Positions 12,429 to 23,521 of a stretch of 64,000 nucleotides of DNA are shown piece by piece. The translations under genes and the position numbers were made by a program. The notes below the pieces were generated by a model. That model saw only the letters and a list, made by a program, of their open reading frames with translations, did no database searches and was not told the origin of the DNA. This stretch comes from Cercis canadensis (lineage: Eukaryota > Streptophyta > Magnoliopsida > Fabales > Fabaceae): NCBI GenBank assembly GCA_003255065.1, contig QAOA01004014.1:68952-132951 (forward strand), read 5' to 3'. How positions within the stretch are numbered: the stretch's first letter is position 1; every line of letters begins with the position of its first letter.

Positions 12429-12798
12429 GATAGCAAATGATAAGAAAGCTTGAGTTTTTGTGCACATGTATGATGAGTATAAAGAATTATAGATATATAG
12501 TACATGTCTAAAACCGTTGCTGGACATGTGAGAAGCATGGTATGCCCATGATCTTGGCGTGTGGACTTGTTAACGTGTATATGCACTTCTAGTCCATGCA
12601 ATGTGTGTGTAGCAAAAGGGTATGATTTGTAGGAAGTAGAAGCGAAATACAAGGCTTGTATTATGATCATGAAATTGATGAGTGTTGAATTTTGTTTTCC
12701 ATTTTCTCATCTCCAAATCATGAGACCTTTCAATAAGCTTATTCTTGGAAATGCATAATTAAAATGTAGTTCAGCTATTAGAAGCAAGTAGGGGAGGT

Positions 12799-14030
12799 CT
12801 AGGTAGTGATTTTGTAATGAGTGATGTCAATCACATCCTTAGGACTAGAAGGTGGGTTAGTCTTTGTAGTGAATTGAGGCAATGGCTCAACCCACTTGTC
12901 TCCAGGCAAGTTGTAAAAAAAGGCAATAGAGCATCGGCTTCTTCCTTTTGTCCTCACCACTCTGTGCGTTGAACTCTTGAATTTGTTGTTGCTTAACACC
13001 TTCAAATGATATAATCAGTAAAATGTAATTGCAACAGAAAAAAAAAATTAAGTAAATGACTGAGTAGTGATGAATTAAAGAGGTTTCTAAGCTAAGTTGG
13101 ATAAGTTGAACACCTGAATGATATCTCCTATATTGACCACGATTCTGCCTTGTGCAGGAACCACAGGAACCCATTCCCCATTCATGTGGGCTTGTAAGCC
13201 TCCAATTTGATCTTGCAACAAAAAGGTGAAATAGTTCCCATCTTGGTGCCCTGAGAATCCAATATTATCATTGTCATAAGCTGGCAAGTAGTGTTTGGCT
13301 GACATGATATCCCAGTTCCTGTCATGGTTGAATTCTTTGAGCAAGTTGGGAGGGAGACCCAGACAATCATTTATGATGCTCTCCATAAGCAAACCTGTTT
13401 TGCTTAAGCGGCAGTAAACATCTTCCAACACACTCCTATCATCATCAACACGTGCAAATTGCAAAAATTACTTTATTTTTTCTCCCTAATAATAACAGTT
13501 ATGACAACTTACAAAGTCTAAAACGATGAGGGGAAAGGGGAAAGCAAACAACACCCTTTTATTGCAGAATAAAAGAAAGCACTTTCCTTATACCTAAAGA
13601 ATTTCTTCTTCTTGTTGATAAGTTAATTTTTATCTCTTTTTTTGGGGTGCTGCAGCTGGGATCAATAAGTGTACCTTAATTCTGGAGGATTTTTGGGATA
13701 CACATTATAGCTGGACTCCGGAGAAAGCATGAGCAAGTATTCATACTTGTCTGCTAAGTTGTGAGGAGACCTACCATAGCCAAGAGGAAGTGCTCCACAA
13801 GATCCACCACTGCAATTGAGCTTTTCCTCATCTGGGTATCCAAAAAATGTGCTGCACAGTTCCAGGGCTTGGCTCATTGAATCAAGGGGAACCCCGTGGT
13901 TTACAATTTGGAAGATTCCCAATTCAGAACAGGCTTGGCGAATCACCTCCATGCCTTTCTTCTTACCATTCTCGTCACCTTCTCTGAGAAAAGGAAAAAA
14001 ATCAAGAACGGGTATATCAGAGTGAGCCAT
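12799..14030 (-). CDS. 2-oxoglutarate/Fe(II)-dependent dioxygenase, tandem copy 1
   Basis: Soluble DOXC-type dioxygenase of 292 residues. Exons (minus strand) are 14030-13675, 13435-13114 and 12999-12799, all with GT..AG borders. The N-terminal DIOX_N region contains IPVLDF and VNHGVPLD. The iron triad is His182/Asp184 (HQD) and His238 (STHRVV). The 2-oxoglutarate-binding RxS is Arg248-Cys-Ser250. The substrate is unknown; no feature points to a specific flavonoid, gibberellin or alkaloid step. Compared with copy 2, the last exon is 69 nt shorter: 23 residues between the QFT and NPPS stretches are missing in frame. This removes part of the C-terminal helical segment that often covers the active site. 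The 5' flank holds roughly 500 bp not found in copy 2. The start at 14030 aligns with the ancestral start of copy 2. Confidence 0.8.
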
Positions 14031-14040
14031 TCGCAACCAG

Positions 14041-14636
14041 TAAATCACAATTGCTGCTAAGTGCTCACTGCTAACACCGTTATCTCTGAAGACCCCGCGG
14101 CATTTATTTTATATATATATATATTTTTTGTAAGACTGTTATATTATATTATTAGTCCACCAATTATTATACTTTATCTTTACGCGGTGTGTGCTATGCT
14201 ACATTGCTACTAATGTAGCTCTACACTATCCTCTTATTTGAGGGTATTACGATGGAACTCACATATTAAAATTAATATTATTGTAAATGTTTTGAAAAAA
14301 TAAATTATTGAGTATAAATTAAAATAATTAATTTTTTTTTTTGTAAAATACATAAATAGAACAATACAAAATAAATGCCAAATTAATAATAACTATAAAT
14401 AATAATTTTTTTTGACACAATTAATTTTAAATTTTGTCAACTATTTTAAAATTTGACACACACATATTACATGATTTAATTTTTTAAAATTTTTTACAAT
14501 AACACTAATTTTAAGACTTGGATCTAATCAGAATATGATAAAATAGCACTACCCTCTTGGATAGCTAGCTTAGCAAAAGAGAGAATTATATTAATTGCCG
14601 ACGAAGAAAGATTGGTTGGCATCATCACAATTCACA
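14041..14636. other. AT-rich insertion in the 5' flank of dioxygenase copy 1
   Basis: Between the start codon of copy 1 and the upstream sequence shared with copy 2 there are about 606 bp, against about 98 bp in copy 2. The extra sequence is very AT-rich. It includes a small palindrome (GCTACATT..AATGTAGC near 14200) and long A/T tracts. No terminal inverted repeats or coding potential could be made out, so the element type is not assigned. Confidence 0.45.
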
Positions 14637-15200
14637 AAGCAACAAATAGATGAGTTCATCCAATTTTTAATTCCATTTGGAAGTTTGTCTGAAGCAGATG
14701 CGAAAGCGCCCACATGAATATGCTTCTTGATGCAAAAATGAGGCAATAGTCTATTTTAAGTCACAATTTTTTATGGAATTAATTTTCATCCCCTTGTATA
14801 ATTTGAATTTTGAAGGGTTGAAATTTGGCTATCCAAATGGGACTACATTCAAGTTTTATCATTAACTTCCAAGCAGTGAAAGTTCTTGAGAAGATTAGCC
14901 TTCGGCTCGGATTAACTTTTTTCTCCCCTGAAAACAGAATTTATTATCATACCAAAGAAGATTTTTAAACAAGTTAAACATCTAAAAACTGAAATTTACC
15001 ACAAATAATTTTTCCCCAAAAAAAAATACTGACCTAAACGAAACCTTTGTCAATATCTGAGGTTTGAGATTGAGAATAAATGACTAAGATTTATATAAAC
15101 TGATTTCTTTTAACCATTGAGCTTTGCCGAGATCATCGTTTCAGGGCCAGATGATGACAGAAGTAAATAGTATATTACCATTTCCATAACCATATTGTAC
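14637..15200. repeat. Duplicated upstream region, copy 1
   Basis: This roughly 564-bp stretch aligns along its whole length with 17036-17597. Shared landmarks are a TTTTTAATTCC(A/G)TTTGGAAG stretch, GCTCGGATTAACTTTTTT, and an AACCATTGAGCT stretch near the far end. Together with the two dioxygenase genes it shows that gene and upstream region were duplicated as one tandem unit. Shared promoter sequence may give the two genes similar expression. Confidence 0.8.
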
Positions 15201-15681
15201 TTGGAATTTTATTTATTAAAAGTTCAAATGTATTGCTCTTTTTGGTTAATTTATATCGATTCAAGTCCAACAATTTGTACTCTATCTATGTGAATGCCAT
15301 TTTACCATATGGCTTGGAAATTCATGTTGAATTTGTTTTGTAGCTGGCAACTAAACTTGTGTTGTCAAAAACTGGTGTGTGCTCGGGTCGGTTTGGGCAG
15401 GTCCAAGACAATTTCATAGCCCAAACCGATCAGCAGCCATTGGTTTAGGTCTAGTTCGGTAACCGATGAACCCCTACCTAAAACAACATTCACTTAATTT
15501 GCTGTATTTTGTACTTGTTACAGAACATCAGAAGTAAAACAAAGGAATGAAATGATCTAGTTAAAACACAAGCACACGACACATGTTTACTTGCTAATTC
15601 AAATGCTTAGGTGGTGATGTTACAGAATCTGGAAGCAACAAGCAAGCATAAAAGCATAAACTTGGACACCAACAAATGAAA

Positions 15682-16937
15682 CTAGTCAGTGATTGCATAA
15701 TGGGTAATGTGGATGACATCCTCAGGTCGAGAAGGTGGATGGCTCTTGTTTCTCATTCTTAGCTGCTGGTACTCCTTAAATTCGAATCCTCTGTACTTTG
15801 GTGCCTCTCCAATTTCTTTGGTGAATTGTGACAATGGTTCAACCCACTTATCTCCATGCAAGTTATAAAAGAAGGCATAAGAGTATCTGCTTCTCTCCTT
15901 TCTTCTCACAACTCTGTGAGTTGCACTCTTAAATTTCTTGTTGCTGAGAACCTTCTCAATTTCAATACCCAAAAGCAAGACAAAGAACACAACAAGCAAG
16001 GTGCTTAATTAATGAACTGATGACAATTAATCGAACACAAATTATTTGTAAGAAGACATTTTAAGGGGAGAAAAAACCACATAATTACCTGAATAGTATC
16101 TCCAATATTGACCACAATGGTGCCTTCAGCAGGAATAACAGGATTCCATTCCCCATTCTTTCGGACTTGTGAGCCTCCAACTTCATTCTGGAACACAAAG
16201 GTGATACAATTGCCATCTTCATGCTCTGTGATTCCATTATTCCCATTCTCAGAAGCTGGAAAGTAATGCAAAGCCGCCATGAAATCCCAGCTCCTATCAT
16301 CATTGAATTCTTTGAGAAAGTTGGGAGGGAGCCCCAGACACTCATTTATTATGCTCTCCAAAAGCAAACCCGTCTTGCACGAGTGCCCAAAAATTTCTTC
16401 CACTACTTCCCTGGCAGAGTTAACAAATTAAGCAAAGCCTTTTAGCCTTTAATTACCAACTCAATTTCAATTCCAATTCCAATTCCAAATAGGACCTTAT
16501 CATTGTATATGACATGTTATAGAAGTTATACTATTGGATAAGCATACTCATAACATGATGATAAGAGCTTCAATTTTATTTACCTGAATTGAGGAGGGTT
16601 TTGAGGATACACATTAAAGCAAGAGTGTGGAGGGAAAACCAGAAAGTACTCATTTTTGTCTGGTGAGTGCAGAGGGTGCCTATTGTAGCCAGCAGGAAGT
16701 GGTGCAGCAGATGTAGGACTATTCCTCAACTTTTCCTCTTCTGGGTAATCAAAAAATGTCTTGGATAGCTCCAGGGCTTGCTTTATTAAATCCAGGGGAA
16801 CCCCATTGTTCACTATTTGGAAGAAACCATAATCAGAGCAGACTTGGGTAATTACCTCCACGGCTTTCTTTTTGCCATAATCATCAGCTTGTCTCAAGAA
16901 AGGAGAGGTCAACCGTGGGAATACAGGGCTCATCCAT
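15682..16937 (-). CDS. 2-oxoglutarate/Fe(II)-dependent dioxygenase, tandem copy 2, start region frameshifted
   Basis: Dioxygenase paralogue of copy 1 with the same exon plan: 16933-16584, 16410-16089 and 15951-15682, giving 313 residues. The iron ligands are His180/Asp182 (HED) and His236; the 2-oxoglutarate motif is Arg246-Tyr-Ser248. The C-terminal segment missing in copy 1 is present here. The ATG that aligns with copy 1 is at 16937, but that frame reaches TGA at 16886-16884 after 17 codons. A 2-bp loss in the DLS-PFLR region explains this: exon 1 measured from 16937 is 354 nt, against 356 nt in copy 1. A second ATG at 16933 is already in the downstream frame and gives an intact protein with about 12 altered N-terminal residues. 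It may be a functional gene with a shifted start, a recent pseudogene, or a sequence error. Confidence 0.75.
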
Positions 16938-17035
16938 CTCTTGCTTCTTGGTTTAGGAACTATGTCTACACTCTCTAGTGGTTATTGGTTAAGTCACAAC
17001 AAATAAATAGTAGAGTTAAGGTTGAGAGCATTAAA

Positions 17036-17597
17036 AAGCAACAAATGAGATGACTTGTCTCCAATTTTTAATTCCGTTTGGAAGTTTGTCTTAAGCAGAT
17101 GCGAGAGCGCATTACGAATGTGCTTCCTGATGCTAAAATGAGCCAATGGAGTGTTTTACACATACAAGAAGTAAAATTTAAGTTTTTAAATCAGGCTAAA
17201 GGACTTGTTGAACTTGAATTGAAGGGTTGAAATTTGGCCATGCAAATGGGACTAAGATGCTACATTCAAGTTCGTCGGAAGCTTAGCCTTGGGCTCGGAT
17301 TAACTTTTTTTCTCCCCTGAAAACAGAATTTATTATCATAATAAAGAAAAATTTTAAAGAAGTTAAACGTCTAAAAACTGAAATTTACCACAAATAATCT
17401 TTTTCCACAAAAAAGACTGACCAAAACGAAGCATTTCTCAACATCTGATGTTAGAGATTGAGAATAAATGACCAAGATTCATAGAGACTGATTTCTTTTA
17501 ACCATTGAGCTCTGCCGGTTATCCAGATGATGGCAGCAGTAAATAATATATTATCATTTCATAGAATTGGTGAAGCATTTCCATATTGTACTTTCTC
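17036..17597. repeat. Duplicated upstream region, copy 2
   Basis: Partner of 14637-15200. It begins about 98 bp upstream of the ancestral start codon of dioxygenase copy 2, while copy 1 of the repeat is more than 600 bp from its gene. Confidence 0.8.
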
Positions 17598-18213
17598 ATA
17601 ATCACCAAAAAATAAGATGAACGATTTTAAATTTTCTTACACGGGTTCGGGTTCAATTTCAACATGTTGCATTGTAAAAGTAGAGGACTCAAGCCAACTA
17701 GGCGGTCATTGAATGGGAGGAGAAAGATGGAGGAGACAGTATGATGTATTGAAGTGAGGTAGATAAGCGAGATATAGTAGCAGAGACCAAAGAGATTTTG
17801 TCTGGGTATAGCAAATGGCAAATGGCAATTCAAAGGCATTCTAGTCAGGAAGTTGGATGGGCAAAACTTCGTTTAATTATAGAATCTGCATGTCAAGAAA
17901 TATCAAACAGCTATACACTAATACTGTGATTTCAATTTGTAGTTTCACAACAAAGGGCAAAAAGACAAAGCTAATATATCATTAAAAGCTAGTGAAGTGT
18001 ATCAGGGACGAAACCAGGAGAAATAACCTCGTAGGATTAATAAAAGAAAATAAATATAGTCAGATAACCACTGTGCAGGCTTGGTAACTTGCTTTAACTG
18101 CTGACACGAGTAGATACCCACAAAGAGTTCCCACGGTCACATCTCCTAAAGCCCACTTTACATAGACCTATTGCCACAGAAAATCAATTGGTAATGCCAT
18201 TATGATGGATTTT
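17598..18213. other. Spacer between dioxygenase copy 2 and the NRP gene
   Basis: No gene is visible. The right end should be the 3' UTR of the minus-strand NRP gene. A short GGGTTCGGGTTC word occurs near 17643. Confidence 0.5.
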
Positions 18214-20695
18214 TCACTTGCCATCGTCCTCCTCACCCTCGTCATCATCATCCTCATCTTGGTCATCATCGTCTTCAGAGTCATCCTCATCTTTTTCCTG
18301 CCAAAAGGAAAAATTAAAAAAAGCATGATGATATTTGTACCTGCTACTTGAAAAATTCTACCATAATAAATTTCAAAAGCAAAGCCCAGAAGGCCTAGAA
18401 ACATTCAGAAAACAGCATTTTGGATGTCTAGTAAACTAATACTGTCTTAGCAAAAGTAACGGCTTATTTTTTACTTGCTTTTAGGAGCATGTTAATGGTT
18501 AAATTAGAGAATTTGCTAAAGTATGCGTCTTTCCTTCCCATATAAAAGCATAACAGGTTACTCAATAAACCAGAAGTGATTTACCCAGGATGAGCCTTAA
18601 TAATACAATAATTTCATATACAGAACACAGGCAACAGTAGATGAAGCATCGCTCCTGTTCATCTCAAGTTAAACACCATACCGTGACCGGAGAAGATAAA
18701 AGTAACCTCAACAACTTATGTGGTTGTTCTTTAACAATCCAAGAGGAGGGGAGAAAAGAAAAAGAGAAGTGGAAGATGAAAAAAATACATCACATGACCA
18801 TATGTTCCAATTTTTGCAATAACGGGTCAAAAGCATGACTAATCAATAACAGCCAAATAAGGAATAATTTCACAGTTCAAGCTCACTTCAATTAGAATAA
18901 GCCTGTCTAATAGATACCTGTTCAACCATTAGGTCTGGAAACATATATGTAAGACTTCAACATAAGTAATCTATAATGCAAATCCCATCATTTTTTCACA
19001 CTCAAGCTGTATGCCAGGAAAAATGCCCCCTTAAACAGATGTCTTTCAGTTCACACTAGAACCACATGTCAAACTTTCACCACAGTAAGCCATGAGCAAA
19101 CAAAAATAGCAATTATTTAGACAGCAAACTCTTAACTATATATATCATTAACCGTCTAGAAATGTTAAACTTCTTTCCCCTCAGTTCCAAATTTGATTAT
19201 TCCTTTTTGCATTACGTCTTATTACATGGAATTCAAAATGATTTTACAATCAGAAGTTTGATATTCTTTTTTTGTAATTAATATCTATATATTTTGAAGT
19301 CTCAAAAATATTACCAATACATTCATTTCAACCCCTGGAGTTCAAAACACCACAGCCAAAAGGCACTTATATGTGTTCAAGAATGGCTGATGGCAGCATT
19401 ATATTTTACCTCAGTTCAGTTGATTCTCAACCTAGATGTCCACTAACCGCACATTCACAGTGCTTTCAAGCACAAATGCAGTGATTGTCACATTCAAGTA
19501 AAGCAAAAAATGAAAATAAAAATATACGAATTTGCCCAATTTAAGCTTTTCCCTACTAAAATGAAACTTCAATTACCTCTTCATCAACTTCTTCCTCATC
19601 AACATCCTCTTCATCAGCATCCTGTTCCTTGTATTTAGCAACAACCATTAGAAACAGAAGGGAAAACAGGGAGGCAGGGAAAATAATACAATGACCAAGC
19701 GGATATCTAACTGTAATTGATATTAAGAGGAAAGGATACAAAAACTGAAAATGAACTTACATTATTGAAATAATTGAGCGGATTTGGCCATAAATCATCC
19801 TTGATTATTTCTGCAACCTAAAATTCAAAGTGAAACTTACAGTAGGGAAAGGAAACAAACAATATGACAAGGACTGCAACAGAGAGACAGGACTTCTGTG
19901 GCAGGAATTCACAACTTCACAAAGAATTTCACATCATCAGAAAAAATACCTCATCATGAATGTCGTCCATGTCATCTTTCTGCTCAGTGTCACTAAACCA
20001 ACTAAAGAAACTGCATTCAAGCATATGCAAAAAATGTTAACCATTTGTTCAATGACACGGGCACAAAAAAGTGCACCCTTGGCCGTATCCAATCCAAACA
20101 TCAAATACAGGCAATTATTTTTCCCAAAACATATTAACATTAAGAAAGAAGTATAAAAGAAAGAGCCATGTAATTTGTTTCTCTGTCATTGATTGCAGCA
20201 TGGTCATATACAATTAAGACTTCAAAGTAAATTAAGGAAGAATCAGAAATTGATGCATTGTCTACAAATTAGCAGCAGCACTAACTTCAATCAAAAAGCA
20301 ATGTCTATAAAGTTTTCCTTTGGAATAGAAGGTGCTTCAGAACAGTGAGAAGAGTACGCTTTAGACAAATAATTAATTTAGTCTGGCACTCGGAACAAGC
20401 ATTATCCCTACAGATCAGGTAATCTTTAATGTTCTAATTTATCAGCTTGAGCATCACTTCGCACAAGGAAGAAAAATTCTGGGTGCCAAGCTTTAGCTGG
20501 CAATGTACAAGAAGTAGTCATAACTTACAATTTTGGAAACCCAGAAAACTAAAAGGCTGATTTCATCTTAAAAATAAATGGAAAAAAAATAAAAATCATG
20601 CAGGCTACAACAATCTGTGACCTACATAGAAGTAATAAAAAAGTGAAAATATTCAACTTGCTAGATAAAAATTGTAAACACGCATGTCACTTCCT

Positions 20696-20770
<75 letters not shown>

Positions 20771-22238
20771 CTGTACAAAAAATTAAAGCTGAGACATTAA
20801 CCTGACATCAGTTGGAGCCCGCTTGTTCCCTTTCTTCTCATGACTTACACCATTGGGTATGCCCTTCACATTTGAGAAATAGAATATAATATGTGTCAAT
20901 ATAAAACAATTATGACACAATAAGTAGAATTTGAATGAAGAAAAACATTAAAAAAACTTATAGCCTCACCTTGCCTTCTTTCCATTTTATAGGTGTAGAT
21001 GTGATCTTTGTTGATCCTTCTTCGTGGAAGGTAAAAGTCTTTATAAGCTTGTCATTCTCAAAATAGGGATTGGAATTGAAATTCTGAACAAGAAATTATT
21101 GAAAACTGATTACCATTCAATGCTCTCATCATCTTAAACAGACCACAGAGTTCCAAAACCTCGAAGTGACTTGCAAGTAGCTTCTATAGGGTAAGAAACA
21201 GGGGGAGGGGACTTACGAAAGTAATTGAGTAGCCTGATTTGACATCTTTGGAATCTTCAACCTCCAGAGAACTCAGATACTTAAACACCTATTACATAAA
21301 GAATCAGTAATGAAATAAAGTTACTAAACACAGATCCCTTAGATCAACCAAACAAAATTGCAGAAAATACTTCCATGGAACCATCACATAACAACCAGAA
21401 CTTTTGTGAAAGTAAATAAGTAACTAAATGTAAGGCTGAGGACATAATAAGATCTTGTTGAATGTAAACTTTAGTGGACATCACAAGAAATCACTGAACC
21501 TTTTGATCTTCCTCATTCAGAAGCTCACCAAGGGCGGGATGACTCAAAAACTGCACCAAAAGGAGAACAAAACATCATAACAGTGAAAAATATTACATTA
21601 CTTCAAATGAAAAAAAAAAAAAAAAANAAAAAAAAAAAAAAAAAAAAAGATTTGACTGACAGCTGTCATCCAGAAGTCAGGAATAGATTTGATGATCTCA
21701 TTTCGCTTATCATAGACTGGCTTCCTTAACACATTGTACTTCTGCTCAATTTCGAGGACTTTATCACTTGCCTCCTCGTTGATCTACAATGCCCATGAAA
21801 AGAAAGAAGAATAAATACTCATTACACAATAACATCGTTAATCCATCTTAAAATCCGTACAAACCATGATTCAATTAAACCATTTTCCTCAGCATAGCAA
21901 ATTGCATTTACGTTCACATGACTTAGAGATTCCAGAAACAAACATATAACAAGATAATATATTAGTATACTATATAAAATCAATTATTAACACAACGGCT
22001 TTGAAACATCCATAGGGAAAGCAAAAGGTGATTGAACATTAACACTCAAAACTTTAATTCCCCACTTCAAGCAAACTGAATATAAAAATTGACAATATGC
22101 TACTAAATTATGTACCTTTTCCAGCTCGTCTTGGATCTCCTGCAACTTCTCAATGGAGTGGACAAGCTCTCCGTCAATATCCTCCATATCCTCGCCTTTT
22201 TCGGAAACTTTCATCTTCTTGGACTTGTCGGCCACCAT
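18214..22238 (-). CDS. NRP1: NAP1-related histone chaperone NRP (SET/TAF-I beta family)
   Basis: Ten exons code for a 263-residue nuclear histone H2A/H2B chaperone of the NAP/SET family, acting in nucleosome assembly, recombination and root growth control. Exons: 22238-22116, 21783-21661, 21550-21500, 21288-21217, 21083-20970, 20863-20802, 20010-19950, 19817-19761, 19621-19577, 18297-18214. All borders are GT..AG and phases agree. An N-terminal dimerisation helix (residues about 15-60, with [10 protein letters not shown]) is followed by the NAP core ([35 protein letters not shown]). A last acidic tail of about 42 residues is encoded by two separate exons and consists almost only of D and E. 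Two introns carry very long homopolymers. In Arabidopsis NRP1 (At1g74560) follows CYP98A8/9, as here. The ATG at 22238 is preferred to an upstream in-frame codon at 22301 because the family starts near MVADK. Confidence 0.93.
20698..20770. repeat. 73-bp uninterrupted poly-T tract in an NRP intron
   Basis: T-run on the plus strand, so the NRP pre-mRNA would contain 73 consecutive A about 31 nt after the 5' splice site of intron 6. This is far longer than ordinary intronic homopolymers. It could be a repeat-element poly-A tail, polymerase slippage, or an assembly or base-calling effect. Confidence 0.85.
21611..21648. repeat. Poly-A tract with one N in an NRP intron
   Basis: About 38 bases of A interrupted by a single N at 21627. 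It lies in intron 2 of NRP (a T-rich stretch in the transcript). The N marks uncertain length. Confidence 0.8.
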
Positions 22239-22312
22239 CTTCGCCTTGTTCGCTTCTCCTCTGTGTTGCTCTCTTGCACGCTCGGGCACACTCCCCCTCA
22301 CTGATTGCTCTA

Positions 22313-22390
22313 AAACCCTAGCACTCTCTCTTTCAACTTGAGCAGAGTGTGGGAGTGAGACAGAGAGAGAACAAAAGGGTGTTAGGGTTT
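22313..22390. promoter_or_regulatory. Pair of telobox motifs at the NRP 5' end
   Basis: AAACCCTA occurs at 22313-22320 on the plus strand and as TAGGGTTT at 22383-22390, both within 155 bp upstream of the NRP start codon. Telobox motifs are common in promoters and leaders of cell-cycle and translation genes. A role in NRP expression is inferred from position. Confidence 0.5.
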
Positions 22391-23521
22391 TGGGAGTTTA
22401 TATGCTGTCTGTGAGCTCAATGTTAAAGCTTAGAGCCAAAATAATGAGCACATGACAAATTTCAATTTCAGGGTAATTTTGTCATTTTATCCTAAATGTC
22501 ATGGATATTTTCGTCATTGTACAGGTGCCACCCGTCCCTTCTGTCCGAAAACGCCAAAAGGCGGTTCAACTCGGACGTGCCCAATTCCAATCGGTTTGAG
22601 CTTTGATTTTGAACCCTTTTTCTTCCTTTTAAAATGAAGATATATATATATGGCCCAAAAAGAAATTTGAAGATTTTTAAGTGCAAATTTTGTCCCCATA
22701 TAAACTCAACACTATGTAAGGGATAAATTTAGGACAAGTGATCTTGGGAAAAATTACTCCCAAATGTTTGAAGTGAAGTACCTTTTTTTCTTTGGTTCTT
22801 GATGCATATTTATTAACTTCAAAATAATTTTTTCAATATTTGCATTAATATCATTTTTGGAAGAAATGATTTAGTAAACAAATTAAATTAATCTAGTTAT
22901 TTTTTTTGAACATTACATTGATGTAATTCTGGGTACATTGCAATTGAATTTTTGGGTTATTGAACTTTCATAGTTTGTTTTTTTCTACATATTCTTTTAT
23001 ACCTGCAATATTTGAATTTGAAACTTCACATGATCACTGAAATCTTACTCTAGATACCAACATTTGTTATATTCTAATTATAACTATTTGATTGTCATGA
23101 AATGAAATCCTGAACATATTAACCAGTGACAAAAACAGGTTAAGCTAAATATGCATTCATAAAGAAAGTGTAATGAGCAGAGCACCATTTAGATCTGATG
23201 TTCAAAATATTAACATGAGCTTGAACATCTACATAGGAAGAAAGTGTGAAAGAGACAGAATAAAAGGCAAAACCCATCTCTATTCAGTCCTGAGACTCAA
23301 GCCTGAAGAATTTCATAAAGATCAAAGAGGGAGGAGGCCAATAAAGAAATCAGATGACTATGATCTATAAATCCTCAAGAATTTGAATACCTATCATAAC
23401 TAAATATATTTAACAAGATAATACTGGAGAATTTCATGTCCCCCTTGGCTGGATTCTGAAATCTGAATTCCAAGTAGAAGCATTTCCAGAAGTCTTTCGT
23501 TTTCTCCCTTCTCCTGTGCTA
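22391..23521. other. Intergenic region between NRP and PMT genes
   Basis: The NRP promoter side and the 3' flank of the methyltransferase gene. The sequence is AT-rich with no coding signal. Short open frames at 22452-22699 and 23173-23370 are unsupported. Confidence 0.5.

Noticed and set aside
20598-20786. Frame with a long poly-Phe stretch
   Set aside because: It is a translation of the 73-bp T-run in an NRP intron.
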